A DNA stretch of 64,000 bases from the NCBI GenBank assembly GCA_964348665.1, contig CAYGDP010000017.1, positions 1-64,000 on the forward strand. Direction: 5' to 3'. A model generated the notes under the pieces. It was given only the letters and a program-made list of their open reading frames with translations, made no database searches and was not told the origin of the DNA. Shown here piece after piece: positions 9,384 through 17,188 of the stretch; within the stretch, counting starts at the first letter, position 1, and every line of letters starts with the position of its first letter. Origin of the DNA: CAYGDP01 sp964348665. GTDB taxonomy: Bacteria > Verrucomicrobiota > Verrucomicrobiia > Palsa-1439 > CAYGDP01. Both the position numbers and the translations under genes were made by a program.

Positions 9384-9492
9384 AGATTAACTGCGAAAAA
9401 CACGAAAGGACGCGAAAAAAACAATTCTCCCCGCCTGCGCAGCGCGGGAGAGGACTTCTGTGTATTTCGCGGGTAATCGTTTGCTTTTTGTT
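9384..9492. other. intergenic spacer with a GC-rich hairpin
   Basis: The 109-nt gap between chorismate mutase and hisC holds CGAAA-rich words and an imperfect hairpin around 9425-9452 (TCTCC-CCGC paired with GCG-GGAGA). No promoter or gene is convincing. Confidence 0.4.
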
Positions 9493-9807
9493 TCATAACT
9501 TCCTGTTGCGCCGATGCGTCGGCGACCGTTTAGGTGGTTTCTTGGCGCGGCTGTTAAACTGCTGCGTGCGCGTTGCCCACATAATTCCACGGTAGATTTC
9601 CCGCAGTAAATCTTCCGCAATGACCCCTCGGTTTTCGCGGAGGACATTGCGGATGACCTCGCGGTGGCGACCGGGCGCGTACACCGGCAGGTCCAGCTTC
9701 TCTTTGACCTTGCCGACGCGCTTGGCCAGCGTCATGCGCTTTTTCAGTAATCGCGTCACTTGGCGATCGAGCAGATCAATCTGGCGACGAAGCGTTTGCA
9801 AGCTCAT
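9493..9807 (-). CDS. chorismate mutase (AroQ class)
   Basis: 104 residues, all-helical. It converts chorismate to prephenate, feeding the nearby tyrA. The N-terminal helix LRRQIDLLDRQVTRLLKKR, then AKRVGKVKEK and APGRHREVIRNV, carry the conserved Arg/Lys positions of AroQ mutases. It is not fused to a prephenate dehydratase, and the C-terminal 20 residues are Arg/Lys-rich and probably unstructured. The start ATG is at 9807. Confidence 0.88.
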   Translation of the reverse strand: MSLQTLRRQIDLLDRQVTRLLKKRMTLAKRVGKVKEKLDLPVYAPGRHREVIRNVLRENRGVIAEDLLREIYRGIMWATRTQQFNSRAKKPPKRSPTHRRNRKL

Positions 9808-9820
9808 AGCAGGATTCTAA

Positions 9821-10018
9821 ATTCCAAATACCAAAAACCAAGCTCCAAATTAATTTATGTGTATCTAGCAGCCAATCGAAAAATCCCGACTTCGCCGCGT
9901 GGGGGCACGCGGCCTACAGACTACCCCTCGTTAATCCGAATCTTTGTAAGTCGTGCGCCCTCGCGCGGCGGGACCTTCAACTTTCAATTTATTTGGATTC
10001 AGGCGGTTTGGAGCTTGG
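9821..10018. repeat. inverted heptad-repeat element with a nested palindrome, entering scpB
   Basis: The left arm has CCAA at 9824, 9831, 9838 and 9845, exactly every 7 nt. The right arm has TTGG-type units at 9993, 10008 and 10015. The right arm runs into the 3' end of scpB and encodes its last residues (about SSKPPESK). Between the arms lies a nested palindrome, CCGCGTG/CACGCGG (9895-9912), followed by CCTACA. That inner element recurs at 13491-13518. Confidence 0.75.
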
Positions 10019-10657
10019 AATTTCCGCCGTCGGCGGCTGATTACTTTCAGTCTGCTTTTGTGCCTCCGCCGAGCGCAACGGTCGCGCTTCCATCTTCTTT
10101 AATTCGTCCACCTTTGGCATGTCGTTGAGGTCGCGCAATCCGAAATGCTCGAGAAACGCCTGCGTCGTACCGTAGAGCATCGGACTGCCAGGTTGTTTGC
10201 TGCGGCCCACGATGCGGATAAGACCTTTTTCGAGCAACATCTTGACGATCCCATCCACCGCGACACCTCGAATCGCTTCAATGTCCGCCCGGATGATTGG
10301 CTGGCGATAGGCAACAATGGCCAGCGTCTCCAACGCGGGCAGGGAAAGGCGCTGTGACCGTGATTCATCGAACAGTTCCTTCAACCACGGCGCGTAATCG
10401 GGCAGGCTGACGACTTGAAACCCGCCGGCAACTTCTTCGAGCTGGAAGCTACGGTTTTGCTGGACGTATTCGACCTTCAGTTCTTCGAGCGCAACGACAA
10501 CTTGCGTCTCCTTGATGTTCTTGAACGCACCCGCCGTCCCGCCCGGCGATTTCTCGGCGGCGTCTTTCAGGATCGAGACGATTTCCTTGGCGGGCAGTTG
10601 CTTGTGCGCGCTGAACAACAGCGCTTCGATGACGGATTTCAGGGTGATTTCGCTCAT
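9989..10657 (-). CDS. scpB: segregation and condensation protein B
   Basis: 222 residues from ATG 10657 (MSEITLKSVIEALLFSAH); the 9 upstream in-frame codons lie in repeat sequence. ScpB is the winged-helix kleisin partner that, with ScpA and SMC, forms the bacterial condensin. Motifs ETLAIVAYRQPI and IVGRSKQPGSPMLYGTT are typical. The C-terminal tail is low-complexity, and its last residues are encoded by a heptad repeat. scpA lies upstream but is separated by a four-helix-bundle gene rather than being adjacent. Confidence 0.95.
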   Translation of the reverse strand: MSEITLKSVIEALLFSAHKQLPAKEIVSILKDAAEKSPGGTAGAFKNIKETQVVVALEELKVEYVQQNRSFQLEEVAGGFQVVSLPDYAPWLKELFDESRSQRLSLPALETLAIVAYRQPIIRADIEAIRGVAVDGIVKMLLEKGLIRIVGRSKQPGSPMLYGTTQAFLEHFGLRDLNDMPKVDELKKMEARPLRSAEAQKQTESNQPPTAEIPSSKPPESK

Positions 10658-10663
10658 AAGATT

Positions 10664-11139
10664 AGTCCAAAGTCTGATGTCCAATGTCTAAAGTCATCTT
10701 TTAAATTTACTCCCGCGCAAATCCGAGCGCTTGAGGTAGTTCATCAGGCCGGAGATCATGCGGCTGATTTCAGTCGCTTGCAAGCTCAACGACTCAAACT
10801 CGGGTTGCGACAAGAATTTTTGATCCAACGCAACATAGAGATGCGAGCGTACCTCGCCGCTGGAGCCTTTGGCAATCGAGAGGAACTGGCTAAATTCCTT
10901 GTCGCCGCCGCGCTCGAACCCCTCGGCGATGTTGCCCATGATCGAAACGGAGGCCCGCCGTGTTTGGTCGAGCAATCCAAAATCCCGCGCGAATTGCCCA
11001 CGATTGCTCGCCGTATAAATTTCGCGCGTTAACTGCCGAGCTTTCTGCCACGCCAGAATATCTTCAAATCGCTCAATTTTCATACTTTCCTTGCAGTTGA
11101 CTTCGAACTTTGGACATTTGACTTTGGACTTTAGACTTA
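10664..11139. repeat. inverted heptad arms bracketing the four-helix-bundle gene
   Basis: The left arm (10664-10696) has CCAA/CTRA words at 10667, 10674, 10681 and 10688. The right arm (about 11096-11139), inverted, has TTGG/TTTG/TTAG words at 11110, 11117, 11124 and 11131. All are in 7-nt phase. The left arm contains the stop codon of the enclosed gene (10694-10696), and the right arm contains the stop codon of scpA (11137-11139). The unit is about 475 bp and interrupts scpA-scpB. Confidence 0.75.
10694..11083 (-). CDS. four-helix-bundle protein (23S rRNA intervening-sequence protein family)
   Basis: 129 residues, largely helical. The opening (KIERFEDILAWQKARQLTREIY), the central SIMGNIAEGFERGG and the C-terminal EISRMISGLMNYL are diagnostic of the S23/IVP four-helix-bundle family. 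Homologues are encoded inside 23S rRNA intervening sequences and include the Avd accessory protein of retroelements; the molecular role of free-standing members is unknown. The start at 11083 has AAGGA 5 nt upstream. It lies between scpA and scpB on the same strand and is flanked by inverted heptad repeats. Confidence 0.9.
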   Translation of the reverse strand: MKIERFEDILAWQKARQLTREIYTASNRGQFARDFGLLDQTRRASVSIMGNIAEGFERGGDKEFSQFLSIAKGSSGEVRSHLYVALDQKFLSQPEFESLSLQATEISRMISGLMNYLKRSDLRGSKFKR

Positions 11140-11955
11140 AAGGGCTGCTCGTGTGATTTCGATCTCGGCAAATTGCGTCGGCTGCCGGATGACGATTCGC
11201 TTCAGCCGAATCAGCTCCAGCATCGCCAAAAACGTGACGACGATTTCGTTGCGGCTGGCGGCGCTGTCGAATAACTCATGAAACTTCAGAGCCACCGCTT
11301 CTCCAATGCGACGCAGGATATACTCAATTTTGTCGGCAACAGTAAAGTGTTCATCCACAATGTCCCGATAATCTTCGCGTTTGCTGGCGCGCTTGAGCAC
11401 TTCATTGAACGCATTGATCAGATCGAAGAGGCTGACTTCGCCCATGGCCAAGGTCGGTTCAGCGGGTAATTCGGGATCTGCGGGCGTTCGTCCATAGATA
11501 TTCTGCCGCTGCGCCTCCCGCGCGGCCAGTTCTTCGGCGGCGTCCTTGAATTTTTTATACTCGACGAGTTGCCGCACCAATTCCCAGCGTGGATCCTCGC
11601 CCTCCTCAACTTCCTCCGCGGCGCGCTGATCTTCCGGCAGCAACATCCGGCTCTTGATGTACATCAGCGTCGCCGCCATCACTAAAAACTCCCCTGCGAT
11701 TTCCAGGTCGAGCATCCGCATCAGTTCGAGGTATTCGAGGTATTGTGAGGTGATCTTCTCAATGTTGATGTCGGAAATATCCAGCTCTTCCTTTTTGATG
11801 AGATATAGGAGCAAGTCGAGCGGCCCCTCGAAAATCTCCAGCCGCACTTTGTAGTCGTCGGCGCGCGAAATCGGAGTCGCCACGGGAGCGGTCGCCCCAG
11901 CCACAACCTCAACAGGTTTGGTGGTGGCATCCGTAGAAGTCGCATCAGTCGTCAT
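11137..11955 (-). CDS. scpA: segregation and condensation protein A
   Basis: 272 residues from ATG 11955; the frame opens further upstream only from a TTG without support. ScpA is the kleisin bridging SMC heads. The signature FEGPLDLLLYLIKKEELDISDI is at about residues 43-64, and the C-terminal winged helix region ends in ITRAAL. The first 35 residues are Thr/Ala-rich and probably disordered. The TAA stop overlaps the first unit of a heptad repeat. Confidence 0.95.
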   Translation of the reverse strand: MTTDATSTDATTKPVEVVAGATAPVATPISRADDYKVRLEIFEGPLDLLLYLIKKEELDISDINIEKITSQYLEYLELMRMLDLEIAGEFLVMAATLMYIKSRMLLPEDQRAAEEVEEGEDPRWELVRQLVEYKKFKDAAEELAAREAQRQNIYGRTPADPELPAEPTLAMGEVSLFDLINAFNEVLKRASKREDYRDIVDEHFTVADKIEYILRRIGEAVALKFHELFDSAASRNEIVVTFLAMLELIRLKRIVIRQPTQFAEIEITRAAL

Positions 11956-12059
11956 CGGGCGCAAAATAGCGGATGCAGCGGCGGGTTGCAATGGGAAAGG
12001 AAACAATCGGCAAACGGACCGACGAAGGTGGATTCAGATACTCACGCACAATCCTCCGG

Positions 12060-15000
12060 TTATTTTGCCGACTCCAAAAACGCGATCAAGTCTGCGATCT
12101 CCGCCAGCGCCAGACCGTCGAGCAGGTCTGCCGGCATCAGCGACACGTCCGATTGCCCCATGTTTTCCACGGTCCCTTTCGGGATCGTCACGCGCGTGCC
12201 GTCCGATTGCAGCAGCTCGATTTTTTGGTCGTTGTTCACCGCCAATAACCCGCTTGCAATTTCGCCGTCCTTCGTTTTTACACTGTAGGATCGGTATTGG
12301 TCGGAAATCACCTTGGACGGCAACAGAATCGCGTCGAGCATGTCGCGACGCTTGAATCGAGACGACACCGTGGTCAGGTCAGGCCCAAGACCGCCTTGTC
12401 CTACCGCGCCGTGCTTGTGACAGCGAGCGCACTGACGCGATTCGTAATGCGCCTTGCCTTTTTCCGCGGAACCTTTTTGTCCGTCGGCGCTTTCGAGATA
12501 CTGCACGATTTCGTCAAAGGAGAATTTCTTCGCCGGCTTCGGTTTTGGCGCGGGCTTTTTGGCAACGGTCTTGGCAAGCGGCTTCGAGTGCCACGCCAAT
12601 AACGTGGTGCGCTCGTCATCCGATAGCGTCTTCTCCCAGTCAGCAAGGATATATTCGAGAAATCCTTTGAAACTATGTCCGCCCTGCCACTTGCTCGCGT
12701 GCTCGAACCATGTGGCAAACTGCTTTTTCTGTTCCGCCGACCACCCTCCGTCAGCCGACGGATTCGCTGCGCCGAGGCAGTACGCATAATGAATCTGATT
12801 CTCACGCGGTTGGTTTCGTTTTTCCTCATTCACATTCATCGGCAAACCCGATGCCACGTCGGCAGACCGCTGCTTCTCCAGCTCAGCAAGAATTTTATTT
12901 TTCGCGTCGGGCGCGTTCAGGTAAATCATCAGCCGCGCTAATTCGCGATTGGTCTGCCAATCACTCGTCGGAAATCGCTTGGAAAGTTCGGCAGCAATTT
13001 TTGCGTCCGCCGCCAACGGCACGTATGTGCCCCCACTGCGATCGCCTTTGTCGCCACGCGCTTTGATGTGCGCGACCTGGATGACCCGCAGCAAATCGAG
13101 CAATTCGTCGTCCGCAAGCTTTTGGCCGAGCAATGCCAGCGATTTGTCGGCAATTTTTCCCAGCACCGCCTTGTCATCGCTGTTGGTGCAAAGTGAGATC
13201 ATGCCTTCGAGGGCTGCCCGAATATTCTTTTCACCCATTATCGCATCCTGCCATAGGGTCTGCCCAGTACGCCCTAGGACTTGCCGTGCTGACCAGCGAG
13301 CAAAGGAGTCAACATCTGTTAGAATTGGTAAAACTTGTTTAATGTGACTATCTTGCAATTGCATATTTTGATCGTCAGTAAGAAAACGCACAATACTCTC
13401 GCATGCATTTTTACGCTCTGCCGAGTTGGGATGAACAAGTGATTTGACTGCCTCACTTAAAGAAATTGACCGACGAGAACGCATCAAGTTTTCGCCGCGT
13501 GAGGTCACGCGGCCTACATCGGATTTCTCCGAACGCACCCGAAACACGGCGCCTTCGGTGCCGCGACCACCCGTTATAAAGTACAACGAGCCGTCGGGGC
13601 CGGCTTCGAGGTCGGCAACATTGAGCGGTTTGCCGGTGACAAACGGTTCCCAGGTGCCGATGTAGCTCGCGCCATTTTTTTTCAGAGTGACAGCAATGAT
13701 TCGTCCCATGGACCAATCCGCGATGAAGAGCGCGCCGCGATATTTTTCGGGGAACTGCGTATGATTGTAAAACGTCACGCCCGTGGGCGAGCCGCGACCG
13801 ATGTCCACCGTCGTCGGCAGAGTATCGAAATAATAATCCGGCATACACGCCGTTCCACTGCGCCAGCCATAGTCGCCGCCTTGGATGATGTGATTGACGC
13901 GCGTGGGGCGATACCAAGGCACGCCGACATCCCATTCCATATCGCTGTCAAACCCGAACAATTCGCCTTCACTATTGAAGGCGTGGTCGTAATGATTGCG
14001 GAAACCGCCTGCGAACCGTTCCCAGCGTTTGCCATCCAAATCCACACGCGCGACGGTACCGCCCGGCGTTCGGATACCGACGGCGTGACCATTGGGGTCT
14101 TCGTAACCACGCAACAGTTCGCCTTCGTAGAAACGATTCAGCGGCGAATCAGCGGCGACATCGGCAGGCGCCTGAACGTGATTGCCCAGCGCAATATATA
14201 AATGATTGTCGGGACCCAACACGATGCCGTGCGGACCGTGCTCGCCCATGCCGCCGCGATATTTGCCGAGGCATTTGATCTCATCGGCCACGGCGTCGCC
14301 ATCGGTATCTTTGAGCCGATACAACCCCGTCCCTTGCGGACCGTCGCCGTTGGCAAACAAATCGCCCCCCACCCAGAGCAATCCCTGACAGTTCTTCACT
14401 TTATCGCTGAAAACTTTGATTGTCTCGGTCTTGCCGTTTTTATCGTTGCCGTCGAGGATTTCAATCGCGCCACCCTCGCGAGAAACCGTCAGTCGCCCCT
14501 TCGGATCAAAAGTCATACAAACCAGCGACCCGAGTTCTTTGCTGGGCGCGGTGACTTGCTCGATGACAAATCCTTCTGGGACAGTAAACCGTTCGGCAGG
14601 TGTTTTTGCCGTTGCAACTGCTACGCGGTCGCCCCACGGCGCGGTCTTGCCCAACTCGCCTAGCGACATCGCAGTTTTCCACGATGTATCATCGTACCCA
14701 AGTTCCCACCATTTCTTGAGGTCCGCTTCGAGCTGATTGCTGGTACGCCAGGTTGCATCGCTGACAACCTTCAGTTTTTGGCCGCCTTTGAGCGTCACAT
14801 CCAGCCACGCGACAACGCCCGCGGGCGACGCGCCACCGTTGGTGCCTTTGATGGCAAGCGAGTTTTTGCCGCGCACGAGATTCTTGGCGACATCTTGCAC
14901 TCGCAATCTCTGCCAACCATCAGCCTGACCGTCATCACTCAACACTTCGCGGCCATTGATCAGAAGAAGAAAATGATCGTCGGCCGTTACCGAAATCTTG

Positions 15001-15179
15001 GCGGCAACGATCTCGTCCGCCAACTCGAAGGTCTTGCGGAAAAACCGGACTGCGCCCGCAGGCGTGCTCTCGGCGGGCTTGCCTTCCGGAAACCAGATCC
15101 ATTGCGGCTGCTGGGCGAACACTGGCAGGGTCACCTGTGCCACCAAGAGGAGGAGTAAATAACGTTTCATCTGTTTCAT
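12060..15179 (-). CDS. secreted membrane-bound-dehydrogenase-type protein with HEAT region and heme-binding domain
   Basis: 1039 residues. Signal peptide at 1-22, then a galactose-binding-like sandwich (about 25-190). A six-bladed-propeller dehydrogenase region follows (about 195-560; FVIEQVTAPSKELGSLVCMTFDPKGRLTV), then a helical repeat region. The C-terminal heme-binding domain is of Pirellula/Verrucomicrobium type, with CARCH at 917-921. The domain set is known as 'putative membrane-bound dehydrogenase' in PVC bacteria and is presumed to oxidise sugars outside the cytoplasm and pass electrons to the heme. GGAG 6 nt upstream supports ATG 15179. A palindrome (13491-13518) and an adjoining AT-rich patch (about 13310-13480) lie inside the frame. 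Confidence 0.88.
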   Translation of the reverse strand: MKQMKRYLLLLLVAQVTLPVFAQQPQWIWFPEGKPAESTPAGAVRFFRKTFELADEIVAAKISVTADDHFLLLINGREVLSDDGQADGWQRLRVQDVAKNLVRGKNSLAIKGTNGGASPAGVVAWLDVTLKGGQKLKVVSDATWRTSNQLEADLKKWWELGYDDTSWKTAMSLGELGKTAPWGDRVAVATAKTPAERFTVPEGFVIEQVTAPSKELGSLVCMTFDPKGRLTVSREGGAIEILDGNDKNGKTETIKVFSDKVKNCQGLLWVGGDLFANGDGPQGTGLYRLKDTDGDAVADEIKCLGKYRGGMGEHGPHGIVLGPDNHLYIALGNHVQAPADVAADSPLNRFYEGELLRGYEDPNGHAVGIRTPGGTVARVDLDGKRWERFAGGFRNHYDHAFNSEGELFGFDSDMEWDVGVPWYRPTRVNHIIQGGDYGWRSGTACMPDYYFDTLPTTVDIGRGSPTGVTFYNHTQFPEKYRGALFIADWSMGRIIAVTLKKNGASYIGTWEPFVTGKPLNVADLEAGPDGSLYFITGGRGTEGAVFRVRSEKSDVGRVTSRGENLMRSRRSISLSEAVKSLVHPNSAERKNACESIVRFLTDDQNMQLQDSHIKQVLPILTDVDSFARWSARQVLGRTGQTLWQDAIMGEKNIRAALEGMISLCTNSDDKAVLGKIADKSLALLGQKLADDELLDLLRVIQVAHIKARGDKGDRSGGTYVPLAADAKIAAELSKRFPTSDWQTNRELARLMIYLNAPDAKNKILAELEKQRSADVASGLPMNVNEEKRNQPRENQIHYAYCLGAANPSADGGWSAEQKKQFATWFEHASKWQGGHSFKGFLEYILADWEKTLSDDERTTLLAWHSKPLAKTVAKKPAPKPKPAKKFSFDEIVQYLESADGQKGSAEKGKAHYESRQCARCHKHGAVGQGGLGPDLTTVSSRFKRRDMLDAILLPSKVISDQYRSYSVKTKDGEIASGLLAVNNDQKIELLQSDGTRVTIPKGTVENMGQSDVSLMPADLLDGLALAEIADLIAFLESAK
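13491..13518. repeat. palindromic element inside the dehydrogenase gene
   Basis: TTCG, then CCGCGTGA-GG-TCACGCGG (13495-13512, perfect 8-bp arms), then CCTACA. The same arrangement with a slightly different loop occurs at 9891-9918 in intergenic DNA. Here it is in frame and encodes the DVGRVTSRGEN stretch between the propeller and the helical repeats. Confidence 0.75.
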
Positions 15180-15283
15180 AGACGCTCCAAGTGAACGGAT
15201 TGTTCGACAAAGTTGATCTCGAGACGATACTGCCGCAACAGTCCTGTACCGACAAGGATTTGTTTGGCATCAATGAAGGTGAC
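15176..15283 (-). pseudogene. remnant of a retropepsin-like aspartyl protease gene (3' end only)
   Basis: An open stretch of 35 codons reads VTFIDAKQILVGTGLLRQYR and continues LEINFVEQSVHLERL. This resembles the C-terminal end of bacterial retropepsin-like aspartyl proteases (a 'G-x-xLLRxYRLEI-F' tail). An in-frame stop at 15286-15284 precedes it and no start is visible. Its TGA overlaps the ATG of the downstream dehydrogenase gene (ATGA), as in an intact operon. I read it as the leftover 3' end of a deleted gene; the homology is by eye. Confidence 0.5.
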
Positions 15284-15302
15284 TCACGAACCGGGGCACT
15301 GG

Positions 15303-16154
15303 CTATTTGAGTAGTTTTTTAAGGAACTTTACGCCGTCGCGAGCCAGTGCGTCCTGTGAGGAGGCAAGCGGACGCCAGATGGCGGCGGCTTTGGCGATTT
15401 CCTTGACCAACGGCGTGAAAGTCTCGATCACCACGGCGCCGTCGTATTTCGCGGCTTTCAAACCTCTCGCGAATCCTTGCCAGTTCACCTGGCCACTGCC
15501 GGGCGTGCCACGGTCGTTTTCACAGGCATGAATGTGACAGAGTCTCCCTTTGCATGCCTTGATGGCTGTCTGGACGCATTTTTCCTCGATATTCATGTGG
15601 AAGGTATCGAGGTGAATTTGCACGTTTTTTCTGCCGACGGCTTTCATCATGGACAGCGCTTGCTGATGCGTATTGACCATATCAATCTCGAATCGGTTGA
15701 GCGGTTCGAGGCCGAGCACGACACCGTGGTCGTCGGCGAGCGTGGCGGCTCTCTTGAGGTTTGCCACGGCGCGATCCCATTCGCGCTTGCGTTCATCCCG
15801 GGGAAGCTGCCGGGCTTTGCCAACCGACGAATACATCGGACCGGCGAAGACGGAGCATCCGACTTGCTGGCAAAGGCGCAGACAAGCGCGGATGTATTCC
15901 AGGGATTCGTCAACGCGGGCGCTATCGTCGCTGCTGAGGTCGCGCGATGGACCGAACGCACCGCAGACTGTTGCGCCCAAGCCGAGGTCCCACAATCTTG
16001 CTGCGACGGTACGTCCGTCAATGAGAGTGGGATCTTCGACTGCCAATTCTACGACATCAAAGCCCATGTGCTTGATTTTCGAGAAGAGGTGGGTGTCGGA
16101 GGTTTTGAACGGGGAAACCCAAGTCCAGGTGTTGACGCCGAATTTGATGGCCAT
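15303..16154 (-). CDS. sugar phosphate isomerase/epimerase family TIM-barrel protein
   Basis: 283 residues, xylose-isomerase-like TIM barrel. The metal-binding residues of the D-tagatose 3-epimerase type are visible: Glu in LGLEPLNRFE, Asp in IHLDTFHMN, His in CHIHACENDRG and Glu in VVIETF. It probably epimerises or isomerises a free ketose or oxidised sugar; the substrate is not known. AGGAG precedes ATG 16154. Divergent from a DUF1080 gene and next to a secreted dehydrogenase, which suggests a shared sugar pathway. Confidence 0.87.
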   Translation of the reverse strand: MAIKFGVNTWTWVSPFKTSDTHLFSKIKHMGFDVVELAVEDPTLIDGRTVAARLWDLGLGATVCGAFGPSRDLSSDDSARVDESLEYIRACLRLCQQVGCSVFAGPMYSSVGKARQLPRDERKREWDRAVANLKRAATLADDHGVVLGLEPLNRFEIDMVNTHQQALSMMKAVGRKNVQIHLDTFHMNIEEKCVQTAIKACKGRLCHIHACENDRGTPGSGQVNWQGFARGLKAAKYDGAVVIETFTPLVKEIAKAAAIWRPLASSQDALARDGVKFLKKLLK

Positions 16155-16243
16155 ACGTGCTGTTCTCCTAAGATGAAGTTGACGTTACAGGTGAATGTGG
16201 TAGCCTTGCTGCCAGTCAAAGTCAACGTAGAAAAGGAGACGCC

Positions 16244-16966
16244 ATGAAGATTTCAATGCTGGTTGCCGGATGCCTAATACTTGCCCCGCTCGCGCAAGGT
16301 GGTGACAATGAACTGACCGATGCCGAGAAAAAGGACGGGTGGATCTTGCTCTTCGACGGCAAAACGCTCAATGGTTGGGAAGGATTATCGGAATTTTGGA
16401 AGGTGCAAGATAATGCGATTGCGGGCACGACGACCAAAGAAATACCCACAAAAGGAAACACATTTTTGGTTTGGAAGGACGGTCAAACCGCCGATATAGA
16501 ATTGACTCTCCAATACAAAATCGTCGGGGGCAACTCGGGGATCCAGTACCGTAGCAAACTCGTTGACAAAAAATCGTTCGCCGTAGCAGGGTATCAAGCG
16601 GATTTCGAATCGGGGAAAACCTATTCGGGCATCCTCTATGAAGAGAGAGGCCGCGGCATCCTCGCCTCACGCGGCCAGAAAGTCGTTATTCGTGAAGGCG
16701 AAGCACCGAACAAGCCGAAGATCGAAAAGGTGGGGGATGTTGGCAAGAGTGACGAAATCCAAAGCGCGATCAAACACGAAGACTGGAACAGCTACAAAAT
16801 CGTCGCGAAGGGAAATCACCTTCAACACTACATCAATGGCGTACTGACCTGTGATGTCACGGACGAGACGGCCGTTGGCGCCAAGAGCGGCATCTTAGCC
16901 CTCCAGCTCCATGCGGGCCCCCCCATGGTCGTGCAGTTTAAGAATGTTAAACTCAAACAACTTTAA
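16244..16966 (+). CDS. DUF1080 / 3-keto-disaccharide hydrolase family protein, secreted
   Basis: 240 residues with a cleavable signal peptide (residues 1-20). It is a concanavalin-like DUF1080 domain: DGWILLFDGKTLNGW at the start of the domain, NSGIQYRS in the middle, and GILALQLHAGPPMVVQFKNVKL at the end. Some family members hydrolyse 3-keto-glycosides made by sugar dehydrogenases. GGAG lies 5 nt upstream of the start. A paralogue is at 46934-47512. Confidence 0.9.
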   Translation: MKISMLVAGCLILAPLAQGGDNELTDAEKKDGWILLFDGKTLNGWEGLSEFWKVQDNAIAGTTTKEIPTKGNTFLVWKDGQTADIELTLQYKIVGGNSGIQYRSKLVDKKSFAVAGYQADFESGKTYSGILYEERGRGILASRGQKVVIREGEAPNKPKIEKVGDVGKSDEIQSAIKHEDWNSYKIVAKGNHLQHYINGVLTCDVTDETAVGAKSGILALQLHAGPPMVVQFKNVKLKQL

Positions 16967-17188
16967 CTTGCCGTATAACGAGAACCCGATCTTTTGAAGG
17001 TCGCCGAGATTGCGGACAGGGCAAAGTAGGTCGATCCACCACGACAGACGCCAAAGTTCGCCAATGATTCGCGTTCATTGGTGTTCCCGCCAAACATCGC
17101 GGCGGGCAAGCATTCGTGGTTGAAAAAAATCTCCTAAGAAATTTCCCGGTCGCGCGTTATACTGGGTGAAGGGACAGCTCCCTTCCCC
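16967..17188. other. intergenic region with decamer repeat, hairpin and a candidate promoter
   Basis: The 222-nt gap before the sigma factor gene contains decamers GATTCGCGTT and CATTGGTGTT (17066-17085), then a hairpin CCCGCC/GGCGGG (17086-17106), then CATTCGTGGTT (17111-17121). The repeat seems interrupted by the hairpin. TATACT at 17158-17163 is a possible -10 for the sigma gene, but no good -35 accompanies it at standard spacing. It may be recognised by the ECF factor itself. Confidence 0.45.
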
